Positions 1 to 6,321 of a DNA stretch of 6,760 nt are shown here, in pieces. Numbering within the stretch: the first letter of the stretch is position 1; each line of letters begins with the position of its first letter. The stretch is taken from the NCBI GenBank assembly GCA_027011425.1, contig JALUZX010000641.1, positions 1-6,760 of the forward strand. The letters run 5' to 3'. A program made the position numbers and the translations under genes. Source of the DNA: Planctomycetota bacterium. Its GTDB lineage: Bacteria; Planctomycetota; UBA1135; JALUZX01. The notes below the pieces were generated by a model. It was not told the DNA's origin. It made no database searches and worked only from the letters and a program-made list of their open reading frames with translations.

Positions 1-231
1 GCCTTGGATTCCCCCTCCCTGAGGAAGGCTCTCCGGGAAATGGAAGAGAGGATCGCTGGAGAGGACATGGCCGGCGCCTTGGACCGCTTGGAGGAAGGGT
101 TGGCCCCCATCCTGGCGGGGCCGGGTTCCGTTTCTTCCAGGGCCGGACTCAGGTTGTCCCGGTCCAAGGTCCTTCTCTTGGCCCTCCTGGCCGGATTTCT
201 CCTTCTGGGCTGGGTCCTTTTGCGGGTTTGA
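1..231 (+). CDS. Unidentified protein, 3' end, with C-terminal membrane anchor (partial)
   Basis: The frame is open from the first base of the window and ends at TGA 229-231, so the gene probably begins upstream. About 75 residues are visible. The first 45 or so are charged and helical-looking, rich in Glu, Arg and Leu. They are followed by a short Gly/Ser/Pro stretch, a basic patch (RLSRSK) and a strongly hydrophobic segment of about 20 residues that ends two residues before the stop. This looks like a C-terminal single-pass anchor holding a soluble domain at the membrane. In-frame TTG 4 or ATG 40 could be starts, but neither has a convincing ribosome-binding site. I recognise no family. Its same-strand position ahead of two glycosyltransferase-type genes suggests an envelope or polysaccharide role, which is inference only. 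Confidence 0.55.
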   Translation, partial: ALDSPSLRKALREMEERIAGEDMAGALDRLEEGLAPILAGPGSVSSRAGLRLSRSKVLLLALLAGFLLLGWVLLRV

Positions 232-237
232 AAGTAT

Positions 238-294
238 TTCGGCGATGTGGGAACCTTCTTCCAGGAGGAGAAAGGAACCCCCACTTCGGCGATG
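238..294. repeat. 10-base direct repeat flanking an imperfect hairpin in the leader of the glycosyltransferase gene
   Basis: TTCGGCGATG occurs exactly at 238-247 and again at 285-294. The 37 bases between them can fold on themselves. GTGGG (247-251) pairs with CCCAC (280-284), and CCTT (254-257) pairs with AAGG (272-275). A further partly paired CTTC/GGAGA stem with a bulge closes a small loop near 262-266. No T-run follows, so it does not look like a Rho-independent terminator. It may be a structured 5' leader or a small inserted palindromic element with duplicated flanks. Neither role is shown. Confidence 0.4.
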
Positions 295-317
295 AACCGC
301 GCCCCTTGCGAGGAAAC

Positions 318-1331
318 GTGAAGGAATGGAATGAACCCGGGCCGCCTGGGGCCGAGGGGGGGAGACCTTCCTCCAGGCCGGACCTCTCCCTTGTGATCCC
401 CCTCTATAACGAGGCGGAGAACGTCCACCCCCTTCACGCGGCCTTGACCCATTCCCTCCAGGGACTGGGTTGGAGTTACGAGGTTCTCTACGTGGACGAC
501 GGATCCTCCGATGGAACCTACCCTTGTCTTCTGGATCTCTACAAGCGGGATCCCCACGTCTCGGTGATCCGCCTGGGGAAGAATTTCGGGCAGACGCCGG
601 CCATGGCGGCGGGGTTCGACCACGCCCGAGGGAGGATCCTGGTCACCATGGACGGGGATCTCCAGAACGATCCCGCCGACGTGGGAAGGCTGGTGAAGAA
701 ACTTGAACGGGGCTACGACGTGGTCTGCGGCTGGCGCAGGCGGCGCAAGGACGCCTTCTTCTTCCGGCTCCTTCCTTCCAGGATCGCCAACCGGCTCATT
801 TCCTGGATCACCGGTGTGGAGATCCACGATACGGGATGCACCCTCAAGGCCTACCGGGACTGGGTGGTCCGGAACATGTCCCTCTATTCGGAGATGCACC
901 GGTTCATCCCTGCTCTTGCGGCGGGCGTCGGCGCGAAGGTGACGGAGATCGGCGTGCGTCACCACCGGCGTCGCTACGGCGTCTCCAAGTACGGCATCAT
1001 GCGGGTCTTCCGGGTGGTCCTGGATCTCCTGGTGGTGAAGATGCTCGTGGCCTTCGCCGCCCATCCGATCCGGTGGTTCGCCCTCATGAGTTTGCCCTTC
1101 TTCTTTCTCGGCGGGGCCTTTTTCTTCCTGGGCCTGGTCTTCTTCTCCTTCCAGGGCAAGGGCGTCTACCCGGTTCTCCTGGAGCGCTGGGACCTGGGAT
1201 ACATGACCTCGGCCCTCCTGCTGGTCATGACGGCCTCCAACCTCTTTCTTCTTGGCTTCCTTTCCGAGTTGGCCGTCAAGGCCTCCGGGTTCTTCCGGTG
1301 GAAGGCCTGGCGCGTGGAGGGAGCGAGATGA
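318..1331 (+). CDS. Family 2 membrane glycosyltransferase (DPM1/GtrB/ArnC-like)
   Basis: From GTG 318 the protein is 337 residues, normal for polyprenyl-phosphate glycosyltransferases of this group. It is expected to transfer a sugar from a nucleotide donor to a lipid carrier at the cytoplasmic face of the inner membrane. The GT-A domain covers about residues 20-245. It has SLVIPLYNEAENV at the N-terminal strand, VDDGSSDGT (59-67), the metal-binding DGD in MDGDLQNDP (about 111-118), HDTGC (about 170-174) and a RYGVSKYG segment (about 219-226) typical of the family. Two membrane segments follow at about 253-277 and 295-317. The start is uncertain. GTG 318 has AGGA only 3 bases upstream. TTG 228 would add 30 residues but lacks a ribosome-binding site. 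ATG 331 has a well-spaced AAGGA but lies in another frame. The stop overlaps the next ATG by 4 bases (ATGA). Sugar and acceptor cannot be told from sequence. Confidence 0.88.
   Translation: MKEWNEPGPPGAEGGRPSSRPDLSLVIPLYNEAENVHPLHAALTHSLQGLGWSYEVLYVDDGSSDGTYPCLLDLYKRDPHVSVIRLGKNFGQTPAMAAGFDHARGRILVTMDGDLQNDPADVGRLVKKLERGYDVVCGWRRRRKDAFFFRLLPSRIANRLISWITGVEIHDTGCTLKAYRDWVVRNMSLYSEMHRFIPALAAGVGAKVTEIGVRHHRRRYGVSKYGIMRVFRVVLDLLVVKMLVAFAAHPIRWFALMSLPFFFLGGAFFFLGLVFFSFQGKGVYPVLLERWDLGYMTSALLLVMTASNLFLLGFLSELAVKASGFFRWKAWRVEGAR
1316..1321 (+). promoter_or_regulatory. Ribosome-binding site fixing the start of the glycosyltransferase-FemAB fusion
   Basis: GGAGGG lies 6 bases before ATG 1328, inside the last codons of the preceding gene. 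With the ATGA overlap (start 1328-1330, stop 1329-1331) this fixes the start and implies translational coupling. The same reading frame is open far upstream, to about position 836, but that extension is antisense-free shadow sequence over the preceding gene, not real N-terminus. Confidence 0.8.
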
Positions 1332-3385
1332 CGGGCGTGGAGATTTCGGCCCTTCTCCACATCCAGGACTCCGGGACGGACGTGGACCTCCTCTACCGGG
1401 CCTACAAGGAAGCCTTGGACAGGACGGGGAAGAACTGGGAGATGCTCTTCGTTCTGGACGGGGTGGAGGAGCCGCTCCTCGGGAAATTGAACTCCCTGAG
1501 GGAGCGGGACCGGCGGGTCCGGGTCCTGGCTCTCCACTCTTCCTTCGGGGAGTCCGTGGCCTTCGCCGCCGGGGCCGAGACGGCGGCGGGACATTACATC
1601 CTCACCCTTCCTTCCTATCTCCAGATCGAGCCCATGGAGATCCTCACCCTTGTGGAGGAACTGGAGAAAGGGGCCCACCTGGTGACCCCATGGAGGCATC
1701 CCAGGGTGGATCCATGGATCAACCGCTTTCAGTCGGTGCTCTTCAACTGGATCATCAGGCTGATCATCCATGCCGATTTCCACGACTTGAATTGCGGGTT
1801 CAGGGGGATCAGGAAGGAGGTGCTCGAGGAGATCACTCTCTACGGGGACCTCTTCCGCTTCCTCCCGGTCATCGCCGCGCGGCAGGGCTTCCGGGTCAAG
1901 GAAATCCGGGTCAAGCACAAGATGGAACTCGGGAAACGGGGCTTTTTCGGGTTGGGTGTCTACATCCGCCGCTTCCTGGACATCCTGGCCGTGCTCTTCC
2001 TGTCCCGGTTCACCCAGAAGCCCTTGAGGTTTTTCGGGATGCTCGGGTTCCTTCTCATGTTGACCGGCCTCGGCCTCGCTGCGGAACCGGTTATCCGGAA
2101 ACTCCTGGGCCAGGGGTCCCTCCAGGACCGCCCTCTCTTCCTGGTGGGCGTTGCGGTCTTCACCTTCGGAGTCCAGCTCATCGGATTCGGCCTGGTGGGG
2201 GAGATCATCATCTTCACCCAGTCCAAGCACATGCGTGAATACAAGGTGGACCAGATCCTGGAGGCCCGGGATCCGGCGGAGGCGGAGGAGAAGCTTCCCC
2301 ATGCCCCCGAGGTGGATGTCGTGGATCGTGGAGGGCCGGCCGGACTCCTGGTCCGGGGCCTCTCCGCCGGGGAGGACGCCCGGTGGGACCGCTACGTCAG
2401 GGCCCACGCCGGGGGAACTCCTTTCCATCTGAGTGGATGGCGGCGCGTGGTGTGGGAGACCTTCGGCCACGACCCCATCTACCTCCTGGCCGAGGAGGGC
2501 GCTGTCATCCGCGGCGTCCTTCCGGTCTTCCGGGCCACTTGTTTCGCCGAGGGCTTCCGGAGGATGAAGGTCCATCTCTCTGTTCCCTACGGGGTATACG
2601 GGGGGATCCTCGCCGACGAGGAGGATGTGGAACAGGCCCTTCTCAAGGAGGCCTGCCGCCGTGCCGAGGCCGAGGGGGTGGGGTACCTGGAGCTTCGGGA
2701 CAAGGAGGAGAGGGGCTACGGCCTGCCCACATCGGACATCTACGTGGGGTTCATCGCCGATCTTCCCGGGAAACCGGAGGATTGCCTGGGCCGGATCCCG
2801 AGGAAGGCCCGGGCCGAGGTCCGCAAGGGGAGGGACCGGAACGGCCTGGTCTTCCGGGAAGGCTTGGAGATGAAGGCGTTTCACCGTCTCTTCGCCGTGA
2901 ACAAGAGACACCTGGGGACTCCTCCGCTGCCCAGGAACTACTTCGAGGCCCTCCAGGAGGAGTTCGGCGAGAGCGTCTACCTCCACGCGGTCTCAACTCC
3001 GGAGGGACGTGTGGCGGGAGCGGTTCTTTCCTTCGCCTGGCGCGACACCCTGATGCCCTACTACTCTGGTTCGGTCAAGGAGTTGGACCGGCTGGGGGTG
3101 AACAACTTCATGTATTGGGCCCTGATGCGGTGGGGGGTCGAGAAGGGATTCCGGAAATTCGATTTTGGAAGGAGCCGCAGGGAGAGCGGGTCTTATCACT
3201 TCAAGCGGCACATGGGGTTCGAGCCTTTTCCCCTGCACTACCAGTTCTACCTGGTCCGGTCCAAGAGCGTTCCCTCCTTCCATCCCGGGAATCCCGAGAC
3301 ACGGAAGGCCCAGAAAGCCTGGTCCAAGATGCCCATGGCCTTGGCGGTTCCCCTGGGGGGGATCCTCTCCAAGTACCTGCCTTGA
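1328..3385 (+). CDS. Fusion of a degenerate family 2 glycosyltransferase domain with a FemAB-type (PEP-CTERM-associated) acyltransferase domain
   Basis: The protein is 685 residues. Residues 1-230 align end to end with the preceding glycosyltransferase: FVLDG (41-45) matches its VDDGS, FHDLNCGFRG (151-160) its HDTGC segment, and LYGDLFRFLP (171-180) its LYSEMHRFIP. The catalytic DGD is missing: the equivalent of MDGDLQNDP reads LPSYLQIEP (94-102). Two membrane segments follow at about 235-252 and 270-296. EYKVDQILE (304-312) resembles a normal glycosyltransferase C-terminus, and a charged linker runs to about 335. Residues 337-642 are a FemAB-like double-GNAT domain: FHLSGWRRVVWETFGH (366-381), VPYGVYGGILAD (419-430), IPRKARAEVRKG (490-501), LGTPPLPRNYFEAL (529-542), PYYSG (577-581), FDFGRSRRESGSYHFK (611-626) and FEPFPLHYQFYL (631-642). 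These closely match the FemAB proteins of exosortase/PEP-CTERM loci, which normally stand alone at about 330-350 residues. A membrane-tethered aminoacyl- or acyltransferase acting on a cell-surface polymer precursor is inferred. The substrate is unknown. Confidence 0.9.
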   Translation: MTGVEISALLHIQDSGTDVDLLYRAYKEALDRTGKNWEMLFVLDGVEEPLLGKLNSLRERDRRVRVLALHSSFGESVAFAAGAETAAGHYILTLPSYLQIEPMEILTLVEELEKGAHLVTPWRHPRVDPWINRFQSVLFNWIIRLIIHADFHDLNCGFRGIRKEVLEEITLYGDLFRFLPVIAARQGFRVKEIRVKHKMELGKRGFFGLGVYIRRFLDILAVLFLSRFTQKPLRFFGMLGFLLMLTGLGLAAEPVIRKLLGQGSLQDRPLFLVGVAVFTFGVQLIGFGLVGEIIIFTQSKHMREYKVDQILEARDPAEAEEKLPHAPEVDVVDRGGPAGLLVRGLSAGEDARWDRYVRAHAGGTPFHLSGWRRVVWETFGHDPIYLLAEEGAVIRGVLPVFRATCFAEGFRRMKVHLSVPYGVYGGILADEEDVEQALLKEACRRAEAEGVGYLELRDKEERGYGLPTSDIYVGFIADLPGKPEDCLGRIPRKARAEVRKGRDRNGLVFREGLEMKAFHRLFAVNKRHLGTPPLPRNYFEALQEEFGESVYLHAVSTPEGRVAGAVLSFAWRDTLMPYYSGSVKELDRLGVNNFMYWALMRWGVEKGFRKFDFGRSRRESGSYHFKRHMGFEPFPLHYQFYLVRSKSVPSFHPGNPETRKAQKAWSKMPMALAVPLGGILSKYLP

Positions 3386-3407
3386 ACCCCTTCCGCCCCG
3401 GCGGCGC

Positions 3408-3453
3408 CCCGACGTTTCCCGTATTCTTCGTGAGACGGAGGGATTTCGTCGGG
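3408..3453. terminator. Weak inverted repeat in the convergent gap, possible bidirectional terminator
   Basis: The 99 bases between the two convergent stop codons (3386-3484) contain no gene. CCCGACG (3408-3414) is perfectly complementary to CGTCGGG (3447-3453). Inside it, either CCC (3418-3420) with GGG (3440-3442) or CCGT (3419-3422) with ACGG (3435-3438) can pair. No T-run follows on either strand, so intrinsic termination is only a possibility suggested by position. Confidence 0.25.
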
Positions 3454-3474
3454 TTGGGAGGAAAGGAAGCGGGG

Positions 3475-3492
3475 TCCTCTATGTCTAGAGGA
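3475..3492. terminator. Short hairpin spanning the stop codon of the SpoIIE-type phosphatase gene
   Basis: TCCTCTA (3475-3481), a 4-base loop and TAGAGGA (3486-3492) form a perfect 7-base-pair stem. The minus-strand TAG stop (3485-3487) lies within it. There is no T-tract downstream in either direction. It could stabilise the 3' end of the phosphatase transcript or help stop convergent transcription, but the role is not shown. Confidence 0.25.
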
Positions 3493-5224
3493 AGCGGACG
3501 ATGGAGATGGAGATGTCGTCTTCCTGGCGGACGGTTCCGGTGAAGGCGTGGAAAGTCTTCAGGATCCACTCCCTGAGGTGGTCTGCCCCGTCCTTTCCAT
3601 GGGCCCGGATACAGCCCTTGAGCCTTTCCTCGCCGAAGAATTCCTTGCCCGAGGGGTCGGTTCCTTCCACGAGCCCGTCGGTATACATGATCAGGAGGTC
3701 TCCCGGGCCCGCCTCGTAAACGGTCTCATTGTAATCCACCGATTTAAAGAGGCCCAGGGGCGGGCCCGATGCCTCCAGGTCCAGGAAGATGTCCTCGGCG
3801 GCCCGGTAGAGGAGGACCGGGTTGTGCCCGGCGCTCGCGAAGATGAACCTCCTGCCGTCCTTCAGAAGACGTGCCAGCGCGGCCGTTACGAACATTCCCG
3901 TGTCCGCCACCTCCGAAATCACCGTCTGGTTCAACTGCGTGAGGAGGAGTTCCGGGTCCAGGTAAGATGCCTTCTCCCGGAAGGTGGCCCGGAAGGAACT
4001 CATCAGGAGGGCGGAGTTGAGGCCGTGGCCCGAGACGTCGGCGATGACGGTGTTGATGTCGCCTTCCGGGGAGGGGAGGATGTCCAGGTAATCCCCTCCC
4101 ACGAATTGAGCCGCCACGGATGTCCAGGAGAACTGGTAGTTCCAGTTCTCCGGGGCTTCCCGGGGGAGAAGCTGCTTCTGGATGACCGAGGCCACCTGGA
4201 GCTGGGTCTGGAAGTTCTGGTTCCGGACGGCCTGTTCCTCCATGGCCCAGCGGTGGAAGATGGCCGCTCCCAGTTCCAGGAGCCTGCGCAGGCTTTCCAT
4301 CTCCAGGCTCTCCAGGCTCATCCCGCCGCCCATGTCCTTGATGTTCAGGAGGACGCATACCCCCACGTCCAATCCGTTGTAGGAGAGGGGGGCGGCCACC
4401 AGGTTCTCCAAGGCCATGGGGAGTTTTCCCGTGTCCAGGCCCCCCAGGATTTCTTTCTGCCCTTTTCTGGAAAAGAAGGAGAGCTTTCCCTCCCTCAAGG
4501 CGCCCTGGGGAAGCCAGGTTCCATCGGGAAACCTCAAGTTTTCCAGGATCTCTTCGGGCACACCCAGGTTGTGCTCCAGGATCAAGGTAGTCTCCTGGTC
4601 TCCCGCCTCCTCCAGGAGGTAGATCGCCCCCCCGTCGGCTCCAACCATGGAGAGACAGATGTCGAGGAAACTGGCTCCCGCAGCTTCCTTGTTCTTTTCC
4701 TTGAAAAGGTAGATCCCCATTTCCAGGGTCTGGAGACTCCTGGAGTAGACCTGGGTGGTCCGGGATGTCTCCTCGTTCAACTTCAGGTTGACCAGGGCCG
4801 TGGTGTAGTGGGCAAGGAAATCCTGGAGGTTTTCTTCCAGGCGGGGAGGGGGGGGCTCCTCGAGAAGGGCGATCCCGACTTGGGCCAGGTCGTACATCAA
4901 AGGGATTTGATGCAATCCGATTCCGTCCAGGCCTTCCTCTTTCAGGATGTCCCCCGGCCGGAACCCCAAGCCGTTTCCCCTGGTGACCTCGACCTGGAAG
5001 GTTTCATCCTCTTCTCCAACCAGGAGGATCGCCATGTCCATCCCGGGGAAATATGCCTCCAGTTGTTTCCCCGTTTCTTCCCTGAGGGTTTCCAGGGTCC
5101 GGGGTTTGTGGAGAAGGAGGAGGTTGGGTTTTTCGGGGAGAGAATCTTTACCGGTGAGAAGGATTTCTTCTTCCGGACAATTGGAAAAAAGCAGCATTTC
5201 TTCCTTTCTTCTGTCCCCGGCCAC
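3485..5224 (-). CDS. GAF-domain SpoIIE/PP2C-type serine/threonine phosphatase (RsbU-like)
   Basis: The protein is 579 residues from GTG 5224. The C-terminal 230 residues are a PPM/SpoIIE phosphatase domain that should dephosphorylate Ser/Thr-phosphorylated regulators, typically anti-sigma-factor antagonists. Metal-site motifs are intact: VGGDYLD (375-381), IADVSGHG (394-401), SAGHNP (464-469), YTDGLVEG (514-521) and EDDIS (568-572). Before it come IQKQLLP (348-354), the usual helical linker; a GAF-like sensor at about 170-325; and a more diverged, possibly second GAF-like region at about 40-150, ending in a Pro4 stretch (124-127). There are no membrane segments, so it is cytoplasmic. AGGA (5231-5234) sits 6 bases before the GTG and overlaps the stop of the upstream HDOD gene, suggesting coupling. 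ATG 5197 (9 residues shorter, with AAAGGAAG upstream) is an equally credible start. No partner kinase, STAS protein or sigma factor is in the window. Confidence 0.92.
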   Translation of the reverse strand: MAGDRRKEEMLLFSNCPEEEILLTGKDSLPEKPNLLLLHKPRTLETLREETGKQLEAYFPGMDMAILLVGEEDETFQVEVTRGNGLGFRPGDILKEEGLDGIGLHQIPLMYDLAQVGIALLEEPPPPRLEENLQDFLAHYTTALVNLKLNEETSRTTQVYSRSLQTLEMGIYLFKEKNKEAAGASFLDICLSMVGADGGAIYLLEEAGDQETTLILEHNLGVPEEILENLRFPDGTWLPQGALREGKLSFFSRKGQKEILGGLDTGKLPMALENLVAAPLSYNGLDVGVCVLLNIKDMGGGMSLESLEMESLRRLLELGAAIFHRWAMEEQAVRNQNFQTQLQVASVIQKQLLPREAPENWNYQFSWTSVAAQFVGGDYLDILPSPEGDINTVIADVSGHGLNSALLMSSFRATFREKASYLDPELLLTQLNQTVISEVADTGMFVTAALARLLKDGRRFIFASAGHNPVLLYRAAEDIFLDLEASGPPLGLFKSVDYNETVYEAGPGDLLIMYTDGLVEGTDPSGKEFFGEERLKGCIRAHGKDGADHLREWILKTFHAFTGTVRQEDDISISIVRFL

Positions 5225-5232
5225 GGCTCTTC

Positions 5233-6129
5233 CTATCCTCCCCCTAGGTTTGAGAGGCTCGAGATGGCCGCCTCCATGGAGTCCCTCATCTCTTCACATG
5301 CGTCCTCCCAGGCCACCTCGTCCATCCCCAGGAGTTCCAGGTCTTTTTGGTATTCTGGGTCCTCTTCCCACCCCGGGTCCTTTGTTTCTTTTCCCAGGCC
5401 CAACTGGTGGGCGAAGAGGTTGGAGAGGCGGACGGTGGAGACCGTTTCCTGGTTCTCACCGGGTTTCGGGAAGGAGTGATGAGTGGCCACGACTTCCTTC
5501 ACAATGGGTGTCAGGTTCCACTTTGTGGCGAGTTTCTCCCCCGCCTCCTGGTGGTCGATCCCGAGGAGAGCCTTTTCCGCTTCGATCAAGGAGATCCCTT
5601 GACCGAAGACGTCCTTTCCCAGACGGGAGAGGTAAGGGCTCAGAAGGATCTTCCCGATGTCGTGGAGGAGTCCGGCAACGAAGGTTTCCTCCCGGGTTTC
5701 CGGGCCTTTTCCGAGATACTTGGCAAGTGTGCGCGCCCCGGACGCCACGGCCAGGGAATGGGCCCAGAGACCCTTTCCCTCGAATCCGTAGCAGGCGAAG
5801 TCCTGTTCCAGGTACGGCGCCGTCGAGGCGGCAAGGACGAGCCCCCGAAGGCTCCGGAACCCGAGAACCAGGACGGCTTCCTTGATGGACGTGATCTGGC
5901 GGGCCATTCCATAGAAGGGGGAATTCACCACCCGGAGCATACGGGCTACCAGGGTGGTGTCCTTCCGAAGGAGTTTCTCGAATTCCGAGAGTTCCGCCCC
6001 CCCGTCATTGAGGAGGTTGAGGATCTTCATGACCAGGTCAGGAAGGGACGGCATGAGATCGCTCTTCTGGAGGACTTCTCTCCTGGTCCTCTCCCGGAAA
6101 GCGAGCTGGTCGAACACTTTTGGCGCCAT
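5233..6129 (-). CDS. HDOD-domain signalling protein
   Basis: The protein is 298 residues from ATG 6129, with AGGGA 7 bases upstream (6137-6141). The HDOD domain covers about residues 20-225: LPSLPDLVMKIL-like start (26-37), LLRKDTTLVARMLRVVNSPFYG (53-74), SIKEAVLVLGFRSLRGLVL (81-99), LWAHSLAVA (121-129), GLLHDIGK (153-160), LLGIDHQEAGEKLATKW (188-204) and ATHH (215-218). HDOD proteins are HD-superfamily relatives that mostly act as non-enzymatic signalling scaffolds. Here the HD pair is kept, but the position of the last metal-ligand Asp in active HD enzymes appears to be Asn (VRLSNLFA, 233-240), so catalysis is doubtful. The acidic tail after 250 is not recognised. The gene lies 8 bases before the phosphatase gene and is probably co-transcribed with it. 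The only AT-rich patch upstream (about 6143-6163) could hold its promoter, but I see no clear -35/-10 pair. Confidence 0.92.
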   Translation of the reverse strand: MAPKVFDQLAFRERTRREVLQKSDLMPSLPDLVMKILNLLNDGGAELSEFEKLLRKDTTLVARMLRVVNSPFYGMARQITSIKEAVLVLGFRSLRGLVLAASTAPYLEQDFACYGFEGKGLWAHSLAVASGARTLAKYLGKGPETREETFVAGLLHDIGKILLSPYLSRLGKDVFGQGISLIEAEKALLGIDHQEAGEKLATKWNLTPIVKEVVATHHSFPKPGENQETVSTVRLSNLFAHQLGLGKETKDPGWEEDPEYQKDLELLGMDEVAWEDACEEMRDSMEAAISSLSNLGGG

Positions 6130-6183
6130 GGACGTATCCCTGTTGGAAAAAGTATGAAAAGAACCGTTCCTCCCGGTCCCTCA

Positions 6184-6199
6184 GGCCCGGGAGCGGGCC
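6184..6199. other. Strong GC hairpin in the leader of the HDOD gene
   Basis: GGCCCG (6184-6189), a 4-base loop and CGGGCC (6194-6199) form a perfect 6-base-pair GC stem about 55 bases upstream of the HDOD start codon. On the minus strand it is followed by purine-rich sequence rather than a T-run, so it is more likely a leader structure than a terminator. The role is unknown. Confidence 0.25.
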
Positions 6200-6269
6200 G
6201 ACTCGGTCTAGGAGCCTCCCGTCAGAAGACATCATCGGCCTGAGGCGCGGGGGACTTGAAAGGAAGGGG

Positions 6270-6281
6270 CCGGGAACCCGG
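6270..6281 (-). terminator. Possible weak terminator hairpin downstream of the PEGA lipoprotein gene
   Basis: CCGGGAACCCGG is a 12-base near-palindrome with a 5-base-pair GC stem. Read on the minus strand it lies about 40 bases after the lipoprotein stop and is followed by a pyrimidine-rich run with few pure T stretches (6258-6269). The rest of the 192-base gap 6130-6321 contains a perfect 10-base palindrome (TCCCATGGGA, 6291-6300) and the hairpin at 6184-6199. I see no gene in it. Confidence 0.2.
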
Positions 6282-6321
6282 AAGGCTTCATCCCATGGGA
6301 CCTTGGCGGCCGAGGCCGGAT

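Noticed and set aside
292..321. Mini-ORF starting at ATG 292 whose TGA overlaps GTG 318
   Set aside because: It has nine codons and the nearest purine-rich site is about 15 bases away. It could couple translation to GTG 318 but cannot be supported.
836..1327. In-frame upstream extension of the fusion protein to about position 836
   Set aside because: It overlaps conserved coding sequence of the preceding gene in another frame. ATG 1328 with GGAGGG and the ATGA overlap is the natural start.
1166..2986. A 606-residue open frame on the minus strand opposite the glycosyltransferase-FemAB fusion
   Set aside because: It lies opposite clear family motifs, shows no recognisable domain and is low in complexity (Pro, Glu, Gly, His). 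Such frames arise from high-GC codon bias.
2311..3385. FemAB domain as a separate gene starting at an internal GTG near 2311
   Set aside because: No stop separates it from the glycosyltransferase-like half and no ribosome-binding site precedes the internal GTG codons, so the fused reading is simpler.
3440..3474. Possible G-quadruplex from four G-runs in the convergent gap
   Set aside because: The loops are long and uneven (about 8, 2 and 12 bases) and G-runs are common in this sequence.
3548..5479. A 643-residue open frame on the plus strand across the phosphatase gene
   Set aside because: It is antisense to a gene with intact SpoIIE motifs. Its translation is repetitive and resembles no family.
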